DNA of 64,000 nucleotides from Sulfitobacter faviae (GTDB lineage: Bacteria; Pseudomonadota; Alphaproteobacteria; Rhodobacterales; Rhodobacteraceae), in the NCBI RefSeq assembly GCF_029870955.1, contig NZ_PGFQ01000002.1, forward strand, positions 150,827 to 214,826, written 5' to 3'. Position 1 is the first letter of the stretch; each line of letters starts with the position of its first letter. A program made the position numbers and the translations under genes. Below are positions 18,856-27,924 of the stretch, piece after piece. The notes below the pieces were generated by a model, which made no database searches, was not told the origin of the DNA, and worked only from the letters and a program-made list of their open reading frames with translations.

Positions 18856-20396
18856 ATGACCGCGGACAGCAAGAGATTTCACCCCCACGGCAAACATCTG
18901 ATCGCCGGCGAATGGGTCGGCGGCGGAGAGACCTTCGCCAATTCCCCCGCCACCGGCGAAAGCGACCAATTCCAAAGCGGCACCCCGGCCCATGTGGACC
19001 GTGCCTGCCAAGCGGCGGAGGAGGCCTTTTGGTCCTACGCCTATGCCAGCCGCGAGACCCGCGCCGCCTTCCTCGACACCATCGCGGATGAGATGGAGGC
19101 CCGAGCCGAGACCATTACCGAGATCGGCACCCGCGAATCCGGCCTGCCCGAAGCCCGCCTTCAGGGCGAGCGGGGGCGGACAACCGGGCAGCTTCGCCTC
19201 TTTGCCGATCACATCCGCAAAGGCGCGCATCTGGACCGGCGCGTTGACGGCGCCCTGCCCGAACGCCAACCAATGCCGCGCCCCGACATCCGCATGATCC
19301 AGCGCCCCATCGGGCCGGTCGCGGTCTTCGGCGCGTCGAACTTCCCGCTGGCCTTCTCTACCGCGGGCGGCGACACCGCCGCGGCGCTGGCGGCGGGCTG
19401 CCCAGTCGTGGTCAAAGGCCACTCCGCCCACCCCGGCACGGGGGAGATCGTTGCCGAAGCGATCCACGCGGCGATCCAGAAATGCGGCATCCACCCCGGC
19501 GTCTTCTCTCTGATCCACGCCAACAGCCGCGAGGTGGGGCAGACGCTGGTGCAGCATCCGCTCATCAAGGCCGTGGGCTTTACCGGATCGCTCGGCGGGG
19601 GGCGCGCGCTCTTTGATCTTTGCGCCCAACGCCCCGAGCCGATCCCCTTCTTTGGCGAGTTGGGCTCGGTGAACCCGATGTTCGTTTTGGCCGATGCCGC
19701 CCGCAATCGGGGCGCTGAGATCGGCGCGGGCTGGGCCGGCTCGCTGACCATGGGCGCGGGGCAGTTCTGCACCAACCCCGGCATCGCGGTCGTGGCCAAA
19801 GGGGCCGAAGGCGATGCATTCGTCGCCGCCGCGAAAGAGGCGCTTGAGCAGGTCGGCCCGCAGGTCATGCTGACCGACGGCATCGCCAAAGCCTACCGCG
19901 ACGGCAAGGAACGTTTCACCGGGCGCAACGCCGTCCGCGCACTGGTCAGCAACGACAGCGAAGGCCGCGCCGCCCAGCCGAACTTGTTTGAAACCGACGC
20001 CGATACCTACCTGCAAGACCACGCGCTTGGGGAGGAGGTCTTTGGCCCCTTGGGTCTGGTGCTGCGGGTGTCCTCGGGCGATGAGATGCAAGAGCTCGCC
20101 AAAGGGTTCGAGGGGCAATTGACCGCGACGCTCCAGATGGACGAAGGCGACACCGACGCCGCCAAGGCGCTGATGCCCATTCTTGAGCGCAAGGCGGGCC
20201 GGGTGTTGGTGAACGGTTTCCCCACCGGGGTCGAGGTTTGTGACGCCATGGTGCATGGCGGCCCCTACCCGGCCTCCACCAACTTCGGCGCGACCTCTGT
20301 CGGCACCATGGCGATCCGCCGCTTCCTGCGACCCGTGTCCTACCAAAACCTGCCCGAGGCGCTATTGCCCGAAGACCTGCGCGGGCTTCGGCATGA
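18856..20396 (+). CDS. Aldehyde dehydrogenase, alpha-ketoglutaric semialdehyde dehydrogenase type
   Basis: An NAD(P)-dependent aldehyde dehydrogenase of the KGSADH/AldH branch. Marks are FGASNFPLAFSTAGGDTAAA with a cofactor-binding VVKGHSAHPGTGE, FTGSLGGGRAL, catalytic Glu in FFGELGSVNP and catalytic Cys in GAGQFCTNPG. The frame breaks near the GGG run at 20383-20385, close to the C-terminus. With one added base the protein ends PEDLRGASA and its TGA overlaps the next ATG by 4 bp, giving 513 residues, the family length. Sugar-acid pathways through 2-ketoglutarate semialdehyde use this enzyme type. Confidence 0.88.
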
Positions 20397-21355
20397 GCGG
20401 CGGGTTGATCGGCCCCGTCGCCGTGCTCGACGCGATGCCGCAGGACATGCAAGACAAGGTGCGCGGCTATGCCGAAGGGCTCGACCTGCGCTTTGCGGCC
20501 TCCTTCTCGGAAGAAGCCTTTGCCGAAGCGGTAAAGGGGGCAGCCTATATCGTCCCACGCGGGCGGGGGCTTCCGGCTGAGGTGCTGCGGGGGGCCGATA
20601 GCGTGCGCCTCGTGCATCAATGGGGCACCGGGTATGACAAAATCCCCTTGGATGTCGCGCGCGAGATGGGTGTGCCGGTCGCGCGCAGCCCCGGGGTCAA
20701 CGCGCCCACCATCGCCGATCTGACCATCGGCATGATGATCGCCGCGCTACGCCGCATCCCGCTGCATTACAACAACACCCGCGCGGGCAAATGGATCGTG
20801 CCCGAGATCGTCCCCGGGGCGCGGGATCTCAGCAGTCAGAAGGTCGGGCTGATCGGCTTTGGCGCCATCGGGCAGCTTGTCGCGAAACGGCTGACGGGCT
20901 TTGACTGCGAGGTGCTCTACTACCGCCGCTCGGGGCCCGCCGAAGGCACCAGCGCCCGCTATGCAGACCGCGATGAAATCCTTGAGACCTGCGATATTGT
21001 CAGCCTGCACATGCCGCTGACCGATGCGTCACACCACACCATCGGGGCGGATGAACTGGCGCGAATGAAATCGGATGCGCTTTTGGTGAACACCGGGCGC
21101 GGCGGGCTGATCGATGAGGCGGCCCTGATCGACACGCTGACCCACAAGCGCATCGCCGGGGCCGCATTGGATGTCTTTACCCAAGAACCGGTGGAGCCGG
21201 ACAACCCGCTGCTGCGTCTCGATAATGTCCTGCCGCTGCCGCATATCGGTGGCCATAGTGAGGACAACCTCAAACGCATGGTCGGCCATTGGGCGGGCAA
21301 CATCCGCGCCTTCCACGAAGGGCGCGGCATCGACGAGGCCTGCCTCGTGACCTGA
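20393..21355 (+). CDS. D-isomer-specific 2-hydroxyacid dehydrogenase
   Basis: A 320-residue NAD(P)-dependent 2-hydroxyacid dehydrogenase (GhrB/SerA fold). The Rossmann motif is KVGLIGFGAIGQLVAKRL. The catalytic Arg region is LLVNTGRGGLIDEAAL, with Glu in FTQEPVEPDNPLL and the catalytic His in LPLPHIGGHSED. It starts at ATG 20393, overlapping the corrected stop of the aldehyde dehydrogenase. Likely substrates are glyoxylate, hydroxypyruvate or another 2-keto acid from aldol cleavage. It ends just before a strong bidirectional hairpin. Confidence 0.9.
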   Translation: MSGGLIGPVAVLDAMPQDMQDKVRGYAEGLDLRFAASFSEEAFAEAVKGAAYIVPRGRGLPAEVLRGADSVRLVHQWGTGYDKIPLDVAREMGVPVARSPGVNAPTIADLTIGMMIAALRRIPLHYNNTRAGKWIVPEIVPGARDLSSQKVGLIGFGAIGQLVAKRLTGFDCEVLYYRRSGPAEGTSARYADRDEILETCDIVSLHMPLTDASHHTIGADELARMKSDALLVNTGRGGLIDEAALIDTLTHKRIAGAALDVFTQEPVEPDNPLLRLDNVLPLPHIGGHSEDNLKRMVGHWAGNIRAFHEGRGIDEACLVT

Positions 21356-21362
21356 AGGCAAC

Positions 21363-21388
21363 CCCCGGCCTGACCCCTCAGGCCGGGG
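21363..21388. terminator. Bidirectional hairpin between convergent genes
   Basis: CCCCGGCCTGA (21363-21373) and TCAGGCCGGGG (21378-21388) form a perfect 11-bp stem with a 4-base loop. It sits between the convergent stops at 21355 and 21395. There is no long T run, so it may work as a hairpin stabiliser or rho-assisted terminator. Confidence 0.75.
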
Positions 21389-21394
21389 CGCGGC

Positions 21395-21709
21395 TTAACC
21401 CTCAAGCGGTACGGGCAACAGGATCTTATTGGTCTGGCTCACCAAATACCCCGCCTCGGCGCTTTTCTTGAGATAGGCCTGCCACTCAGGATCCGCCGCC
21501 ATCTGCGCCCGACGGGCCGCACGGTCGGCAGCGTCCTCATAGGCCCAGATATGCACGAAGGAATTGACGTCCCCCGTCTCGACCTGCGCATAGATCACCG
21601 GCTCGCCCAAGATGCGGCGCTGCGCCGGGAAGCCGAATTCGGCATAGAGCGCGAGGTGTTTCTTGATCGTGCCGGGGCGGCAGCAATAGGTGCGGTGGTC
21701 GTAGATCAT
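21395..21709 (-). CDS. NIPSNAP family protein
   Basis: A 104-residue ferredoxin-like (dimeric alpha-beta barrel) protein. YDHRTYCCRPGTIKKHLALY at the N-terminus, VNSFVHIWAYEDAADRAARR in the middle and WQAYLKKSAE at the C-terminus match the NIPSNAP family. Bacterial members sit in catabolic operons with unclear roles. It is the last gene of the minus-strand unit GntR-larE-larB-GntR-NIPSNAP, 25 bp after the GntR stop. Confidence 0.85.
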   Translation of the reverse strand: MIYDHRTYCCRPGTIKKHLALYAEFGFPAQRRILGEPVIYAQVETGDVNSFVHIWAYEDAADRAARRAQMAADPEWQAYLKKSAEAGYLVSQTNKILLPVPLEG

Positions 21710-21734
21710 GGGGTGGTCTTTCTGCTTGCTTGGG

Positions 21735-22451
21735 TCATGCGATACCGGCGTGGTCGGTGATCCGGGCCCGCGCCTGCAAAAGGTGATAGGCCATCGACAC
21801 GCCTGCGACTTCGCTGTCGCCCGCGCGGATCGCTTCGAGGATTTGCCGATGTTCGCTGATCACCACGTCGATCCGGGCTTGGGAGCCTTGACGGGTCAGT
21901 TTTTGCGCCACGTCGATCCCCTGTTCGATCGAACCGCGGGCGCAATCGAGCATCTGCACGAAGACCTCATTGCCCGAGGCCGCCGCGATGGCGCGGTGGA
22001 ATTGGTAATCGGCGTCAAAGGAAGGATCGCGCGCCTGCATCGATGCCTCCAGCGTCTGTAAGGCTGCCTCGATCCGGGCGATATCCTTGGGGCTGGCGCG
22101 CTGTGCGGCCATGCGGGCGGTGGCCTTTTCGATCGTGATCCGCGCCTCCATGGCGCGCATCAGCCCGGCGACGGAACCCGCCGTGGCATATTCGATCAGC
22201 TTTTCCGAAGGCCGCCGCCGCACGAAGGTGCCCACGCCGCGCCGCGCTTCGACCAGACCGTCCTCTTGCAGCTTGCGCAGCGCCTCACGCACCACGGGGC
22301 GCGACACGCCAAAGGCGGTGGCGATCTGATTCTCCGACGGCAGCTTTTCCCCCTGCACCAGCTTGTTCGACACGATCTGCTCAAGAACCTGCCCGTAGAG
22401 CTGGTCAGCCAAAGTCTGGCGCTTCTTGATCTTCAGTTTCGGTGCTGTCAC
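21735..22451 (-). CDS. GntR-family transcriptional regulator (FCD domain), second copy
   Basis: A 238-residue FadR-type regulator. The winged helix runs from LADQLYGQVLEQIVSNKL to PSENQIATAFGVSRPVVREA (about residues 14-60), with the wing motif RRGVGTFV. The FCD domain contains DADYQFHRAIAAASGNEVF and SEHRQILEAIRAGD with metal-ligand His residues. It starts at GTG 22451, 3 bp after the larB stop, so it belongs to the larE-larB unit. It may sense the substrate of the LarA homologue (inference). Confidence 0.9.
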   Translation of the reverse strand: MTAPKLKIKKRQTLADQLYGQVLEQIVSNKLVQGEKLPSENQIATAFGVSRPVVREALRKLQEDGLVEARRGVGTFVRRRPSEKLIEYATAGSVAGLMRAMEARITIEKATARMAAQRASPKDIARIEAALQTLEASMQARDPSFDADYQFHRAIAAASGNEVFVQMLDCARGSIEQGIDVAQKLTRQGSQARIDVVISEHRQILEAIRAGDSEVAGVSMAYHLLQARARITDHAGIA

Positions 22452-22454
22452 CGG

Positions 22455-23161
22455 CTACCCTCCCGCCGCGGCGCGGCGCATCATATTGGCCAGCCGCAGC
22501 GCCGATGTTGCAGCCCCATAGCCGTTGTCGATGTTCACCACGGTCACCCCCGGCGCGCAGCTGGCAAGTATCGAATCGAGCGCGACCCTCCCGCCGCGGG
22601 CGACACCATAGCCCACAGAGGTCGGCACACCAATGACCACCCCCGGCACCAGCCCGGCCACGACCGAGGGCAGCGCCGCGTCCATCCCGGCAAAGACGAT
22701 CACCACATCCATCTCGCGCAGCAACTCTTCCCGCGCGAGCAGACGCCACAGCCCGGCGACGCCCACGTCCGAAACCTCGGTCGCCGCCATCCCGCCATAG
22801 GCCAGCGTGCGCCGCGCCTCGGCCATGGGAGCGTAATCAGAGGTGCCCGCACTGACGAGGGCGATGCGCGGGGTGCTGGCCAAGGGCCCGATCTCTCCCA
22901 AAATGGCGGTGCGCGAGGCCATGCAGTAATCGACCCGTTGCGCCGCGTCGGCGGGCAGCGCGGCGAACTGCTCTGCCGTCAGCCGGGTCAGCAACAGCCG
23001 CCGTTCCTCTGCTGCCGCGTCTCCGATGATGGCGGCGATCTGCGCCACGGATTTATGCTCACAAAGCACGGCCTCTTCGATGCCGATACGCCCCCGCGGC
23101 CCCGGTCAAAGGTCACGTCTGGATGCCCGTCGGGGCCGGTCTTAGTGATGGACAAATGCAC
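22455..23161 (-). CDS. larB: LarB, nicotinate adenine dinucleotide carboxylase/hydrolase for the nickel-pincer cofactor
   Basis: LarB carboxylates the pyridinium ring of NaAD and splits the phosphoanhydride, the first step of the cofactor pathway. The AIR-carboxylase-like core is visible as LVSAGTSDYAPMAEARRTL, VIVFAGMDAALPSVVAGL and GVPTSVGYG, followed by VVNIDNGYGAA. The frame breaks in the C5 run at 23091-23095. With one base added the N-terminus reads GRIGIEEAVLCEHKS, joining the core into 235 residues. GTG 23161, preceded by AAGAGGAA, is the best start and overlaps larE by 20 bp; an internal GTG at 23116 is the alternative. Confidence 0.92.
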
Positions 23162-23926
23162 TTCCTCTTAAATAGGCCCGCAGATCGACCGCGCGCCCGT
23201 CATCCGTGGCCTGCCGAACCTGCGTCAATATCGCTGCACGTTTCTGGGCGGAGAGGCCCTCATAGACAAGCGGATCAAGCTCGACCACCCAACCCCCGCG
23301 CAGGCGTCGGCAGCGCAGGGTGATATTGCCCATGACCTCACGCAGCAGGGTCTCTACCCGGTCGATCACCGCCAGATCCGCCGGCTCCACCCGCAGACCG
23401 GTCTCGATCCGGCTGGCCAAACAGGGGGCGGCTGGCAGTTCCGCCAGATCCCCCAGCCCGAGCGCGCGGGCCAAGGCGCGCACATCCGACTTGGACATCT
23501 GCGCCTCGACGAAAGGGTGCAACACGCCGTGCTCCGCCGCGGCTTGTAGGCCGGGACGGTAGTCCGACAGGTCATCGATATTGGTGCCCGCCGCCACCAG
23601 CGGCCCCATCCGCGCCAAGGTGCCATAGAGGTTCGATTTGCAGAAATAACAGCGATTGACCGGGTTCGCGCGATAGGCGGGATCGGCGAACTCCCCCGCG
23701 TCGACCAGCTTCAGCGGCAGGTCCCAAGTGGCGGCGAAATCCTTCACCCGCGCGGTTGCCGCCGCCGGAACGGCGGGTGAGACCGCATGGCAAAGCGTCA
23801 CGCCCGCCGCGCCGCGCACCTTGGCCGCGGCGGCCGAGAGCGTCAGGCTGTCGATCCCCCGCTGAGCGCGATGGTCAGTGAAGGGGGGCGCGCAAGGGCG
23901 GCGTGGAGGGCGGCAGGAACGGTCAC
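23142..23926 (-). CDS. larE: LarE, ATP-dependent sulfur transferase for the nickel-pincer cofactor
   Basis: LarE activates the two carboxylates of the LarB product with ATP and turns them into thiocarboxylates. The PP-loop motif SGGIDS (residues 22-27) appears once the C5 run at 23856-23860 is lengthened by one base, giving 261 residues. NRCYFCKSNLY supplies Cys93 and Cys96 and APCLASR supplies Cys169. Three such cysteines are the pattern of LarE forms thought to hold a 4Fe-4S cluster as sulfur carrier. The L. plantarum protein instead gives up one Cys sulfur. GTG 23926 overlaps the upstream GntR stop by 4 bp. Confidence 0.92.
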
Positions 23927-24677
23927 TCCGCCAATCCGTCCTCAGTCTTGAGCTGTGCCAAAAGCCGCCCGCTTGACATCTGGAGGTGGTCGCGCATCCG
24001 CTGGCGGGCGCGTTCCGCGTCACCCTCGGCGATAGAGGCGGCGATGTCGTAATGCTCTTGAATCGCGTCACGGCTTTCTCCACCGCGTTTCAGCGCTTGC
24101 AGCCGCCCGGCCAGCATCGTCTCGCGCAGGCTGGCGACAAGGTAGTTGAACAGGCTGAGGTAATAGCTGTTGCCCGTCGCCTCGCAAACCGCGCGGTGAA
24201 AATCGAGGTCGGCAGTGACCCCTGCCGCCACTGCCGGGCCGCCGATCTTGTTGCTTTGGTCATAGGCGGCGGCGGCACGCTCAATCTCTGCGCGGGCCTC
24301 GGGGGTGGCGCGGGCGGCGGCGATGGCAGCGGCTTCGATCTCAAGCCCCATGCGCAGCTCTAGGATCTGTTCAAGCTTGCGCTGGCTTTCCATATCACGT
24401 TCGGGAATCGCAAAGCCCTGACGGGGCCGGTCGCTGGCGACAAAGGCCCCCGGCCCTGACGGCTCGACAACATGCCTTCGGCCTTAAGGCGCGACACCGC
24501 CTCGCGGATCACCGTGCGGCTCACGTCGAAATCGCTGGCCAATGTGGTTTCGGAGGGCAGCACATCGCCCACGTTCCACACGCCGTTCACCACGTTGTGG
24601 CGCAGCACCTCCGTCACCTGATCGCTCAGCGTGGCACCATCGACGAGGGGCGCGGTCGCCTGAAGATTTGCAGCCAT
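23923..24677 (-). CDS. GntR-family transcriptional regulator (FCD domain), third copy
   Basis: A FadR-type regulator, 251 residues after adding one base in the C5 run at 24447-24451. The DNA-binding part contains VTEVLRHNVVNGVWNVGDVL, then PSETTLASDFDVSRTVIREA (about residues 20-60). The wing SSRQGRGAFVAS is rebuilt by the correction. The FCD domain has DLDFHRAVCEATGNSYYLSL and EHYDIAASIAEGD. It heads the unit with larE and larB and is divergent from the TAXI transporter, so it may control uptake as well as cofactor synthesis. A palindrome at 24714-24726 is its likely site. Confidence 0.88.
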
Positions 24678-24713
24678 AATAACAACTTCCTTTCGCCGAT
24701 TGGACCACCTGTA

Positions 24714-24726
24714 TGACAAGCTGTCA
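24714..24726. promoter_or_regulatory. Palindrome TGACA-AGC-TGTCA, candidate GntR operator
   Basis: Five-base arms with a 3-base centre lie 37 bp upstream of the GntR start and in the divergent region towards the TAXI gene (24930). TGTATGACA just to the left fits the TTGTCATACA style of FCD-regulator sites. The rest of this 252-bp region is AT-rich and should hold the two promoters; no other structure stands out. Confidence 0.45.
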
Positions 24727-24929
24727 ATAATCAGAAGGTAGGGTCATTCCCAGCATTACAACCAGAATACAACATTACAAGTAAGATGAAATCCCCGTAA
24801 ATTTGTATTTTTAATTGACAGGCTAGAGATTCCCCCGCAGTCTGCGGATCACGGCAAGAGGATGTCAGGGGGAGCCCGGAACCCATCCAGTAGCTGCCGA
24901 CACACAGTCAAAACTCGGGAGGAGTTTCT

Positions 24930-25889
24930 ATGTCACCGTTCTTCAAATCGATCCGCCGCACCACAGCGGCCACCATCCTTTTCGCCGTCGCAGGCGCCGC
25001 CGCCCATGCGCAGAGCTTTGTCATGGCGACCGGCCAGCAGGGCGGCTCGTGGTATCCCGTGGGCGGCGCGATCAAGGCGATCGTGGAGCGTGAGAACCCA
25101 GATATGGACATCACCGTCACGCCGGGTGCGGGCGTGTCGAATGTGGTCGGCGTGGACGCGGGCCGCTTTGGCATCGCCTTCGCCAACTCGATCTCGACCG
25201 TGGACAGCCTGTCGGGCAAAGAGCCGTTCCGCAAGGCCACGACCAATGTCTGCAACCTTGGCATTCTTTATCCGCAGTATTTCCAGATCGTCGCGCTTGA
25301 GGATTCGGGCATCAAGACCATCGCCGACATGAAGGGCAAACGCCTGACCACGCAGCAGCTTGGCAACACGGGCGAATTCCTGACACGCGAGCTTTTGTCG
25401 ACCGCCGACATGACCTTTGATGACCTCGACAGCGTCGCCAACACCTCCTATTCCGACTCCGCCTCGCAGATGAAAGACGGTCAGGCCGATTTCTTCACGC
25501 TCGGGTCGTCGCTGCCGACAGGTTCGGTCATGGATCTGGCCTCCTCCCGCAAGATCCGCCTGATCGACGTGGATGAAGAGACCTTCCAGTACTTCAAAGA
25601 CAAGAACGCCGCCTTCCAGCGCCGCGAAGTCAAGGCAGGCGCTTACCCCGGTTTCGATGAGACCGTGCATGCGATCAGCTACGACACCCATATGGTCGCG
25701 CCCTGCGACTATGACGGTGAGATCGTCAAATCCGTGCTCGCCGCGATTGCCGACAACAACGACAGCTTCGCCGCGATCAGCAAATCCATGGCGAACCTGA
25801 CGGTCGAGGAAATGGCCACCGACATCGGCGTGCCCTTCCACCCCGCCGCGAAAGAGTTCTACGCAGAGCGTGGCGTCTCGGGGATGTAA
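24930..25889 (+). CDS. TAXI-family TRAP transporter solute-binding protein
   Basis: A periplasmic binding protein (319 residues) of the TAXI type. A Sec signal peptide ends near AGAAAHAQS (residues 20-28). The mature start reads FVMATGQQGGSWYPVGGAIK, the TAXI signature; the family's namesake TAXI element is represented by this GGSWYPVGG loop. GVDAGRFGIAFANS and KGKRLTTQQLGNTGEFL follow. The ribosome site GGGAGGAG is strong. It works with the fused permease downstream. The ligand is unknown; its place beside the sugar-acid cluster suggests a hydroxy acid. Confidence 0.92.
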   Translation: MSPFFKSIRRTTAATILFAVAGAAAHAQSFVMATGQQGGSWYPVGGAIKAIVERENPDMDITVTPGAGVSNVVGVDAGRFGIAFANSISTVDSLSGKEPFRKATTNVCNLGILYPQYFQIVALEDSGIKTIADMKGKRLTTQQLGNTGEFLTRELLSTADMTFDDLDSVANTSYSDSASQMKDGQADFFTLGSSLPTGSVMDLASSRKIRLIDVDEETFQYFKDKNAAFQRREVKAGAYPGFDETVHAISYDTHMVAPCDYDGEIVKSVLAAIADNNDSFAAISKSMANLTVEEMATDIGVPFHPAAKEFYAERGVSGM

Positions 25890-25908
25890 TTTCCCCCTGA
25901 CGAGAAAC

Positions 25909-25941
25909 GGGTCGGCCGGGGCCAAGCGCTCCGCCCGACCC
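25909..25941 (+). terminator. Intercistronic hairpin after the TAXI binding-protein gene
   Basis: GGGTCGG (25909-25915) pairs with CCGACCC (25935-25941). With no T run, it is more likely an RNA-stabilising or partial-termination hairpin that lets the binding protein exceed the permease. Confidence 0.45.
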
Positions 25942-26023
25942 ACATCCCCATAGGCCCTACCGCCCGTGCATCGCATGCGCCGCCGCACAAGGGCCGCTTT
26001 CCACTCTAGACGCGAGAACCCCC

Positions 26024-27897
26024 ATGCAACTGTCGATCTTTCTGGACAAGATGCCCCTGATTACCCGCATAGCAAGGCTGATCCTGATCGGCATGGCTGC
26101 TTGGCATCTCTATGTCGCCTTCGTCGGCCCGCCCAACCCCTATATCATGCGCGGCGTGCACGTCGCTCTGGCGCTTTTGCTGATCTTCCTGACCGTCAAC
26201 CGCAAGGGGCTGCGCAACGATGTGCCGCGCTGGTATGACGTGGTGCTCGGGCTGGTTGCCTTGGGCGCGGCGCTCTATCCGTCCTTCAACCTCAACTACA
26301 TCACGCAGCGCTTTCTCTACGTCGATCCGCTGATGCCGATGGACATTGTGGTGGGGATCACGCTGGTTGTCCTGTTGCTTGAGGCCACGCGCCGGATGCT
26401 GGGGCCGATGCTGCCGATCACGGCGCTGCTGTTTCTCGGCTACGGCCTCGCCTTCACCTCGACCCTGCCCTCGGTGATCCTTGAGCAGTTGTTCATGACG
26501 CCCGAAGGCATCTTCGGCATCCCGATCGCGGTTTCCGCGACCTATATGGTGCTTTTCATCCTATTCGGCTCTTTGGTCGAGCGGATGGGCGTGGGCCAAC
26601 TCTTCATGGATTTCGCGGTGGCGCTTACCGGGCGTCAGGTCGGCGGTCCGGCCAAGGTGGCCTGTGTGACCTCGGGCCTCTTCGGGTCGGTGTCCGGCTC
26701 TGCCGTGGCCAATGTGATGACGACCGGGACCTTCTCCATCCCGCTGATGAAACGCATGGGGTTCAAACCCGCCTTCTCCGGCGCAGTCGAGGCCGTGGCC
26801 TCGACCGGGGGCAGATCATGCCGCCCGTCATGGGGGCTGCGGCCTTTGTCATGGCCGAATACCTCGGCGTGGGATACCTCACGGTCGCGAAATACGCGCT
26901 GGCGCCCGCGATCCTGTTCTATGTGGCCCTTTTTGCCGCGGTCCATTTCGAGGCCAAGCGCAAGGGCATCGGTTCGGTCCCGAAAGAGGATCAAGTGCCG
27001 CTGAAAACCGTTCTTGTCGAGCGGGGCCACCTGTTCTTGCCACTGGCGATCATCGTGGGCGTGCTGATGCTGGGCTATTCGGCCCCCTATGCGGCGCTTT
27101 GCGGTATCGTCTCGGTCGTGCCCGTGGCGGCGCTGCGCAAGACGACACGGCATTACGTCACCGTCGACAACATCCTCGAAGCGCTCGAAGGCGGCGCGCG
27201 TAACGTGCTGGCGATTGCCGCGGCCTGTGCCTGTGCGGGCATCGTCGTCGGCGTGATCGACATCACCGGCCTTGGCCTGACCTTCTCGAACTTCGTGATC
27301 GAAGCGGCCCAAGACACGCTGGTCATCGCGCTCTTCCTGTCGATGATCGCGGGCATCATCCTTGGCATGGGGATGCCGACCACACCGGCCTATATCGTGC
27401 AGGTCGCCCTGCTGGTGCCGGCATTGGTGAAACTGGGCGTCCAAGTCGAAGCGGCGCATCTCTTCGTGTTCTACTTCGCGATCCTGTCGGCCATCACGCC
27501 CCCCGTCGCCATGGCGGTCTATGCCGCCAACACCCTGTCCCACGCCAAGATCGTCGAGGCGAGCTGGGCTGCGGTGAAACTCGGGGCCACCGGCTTTATC
27601 GTGCCCTTCATGTTCGTCTATGAACCGGCGATCTTGATGCAGGGTTCGGCCACCCAGATCACCTTGGTCCTGTTGCAGGCCACCATTGGCGTCATCCTGC
27701 TGGCCGCGGCCCTGCAACGCTACTACTTTGGCCAACTGTCGAATGTGCTGTCGGTGGTGCTTTTCGCGGCGTCGCTCTTGCTGATCTATCCCGATCTGCG
27801 GCTCACTGCCTCGGGGCTGGTCATCGCGGGCGTTATCCTGGCCTTCCAAAAGGCCAGGAACCCCAACCCGAAAAGCCAAGCGGCCACACATACTTAA
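26024..27897 (+). CDS. TRAP transporter fused permease (4TM/12TM, DctQ-DctM)
   Basis: The membrane subunit of the TAXI TRAP system, 624 residues after adding one base in the G5 run at 26807-26811. The first about 170 residues hold four hydrophobic helices (small-subunit part). The rest is the large DctM-like part, with SGLFGSVSGSAVANVMTTG, then EAVASTGGQIMPPVMGAAAF rebuilt at the break, and LGMGMPTTPAYI near the C-terminal half. GSVSGSAVANV and GGQIMPP are hallmark motifs of the sodium-coupled transport core. The gene follows the binding-protein gene by 134 bp. Confidence 0.9.
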
Positions 27898-27924
27898 ATC
27901 TCAGAACGAAACGGAGCCTTCTCC

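Noticed and set aside
22455..23926. Programmed frameshifting in larB and larE, by analogy with split larC of L. plantarum
   Set aside because: The same G5-run signature occurs in many unrelated genes of the window, so a base-calling cause is simpler; larC itself is continuous here.
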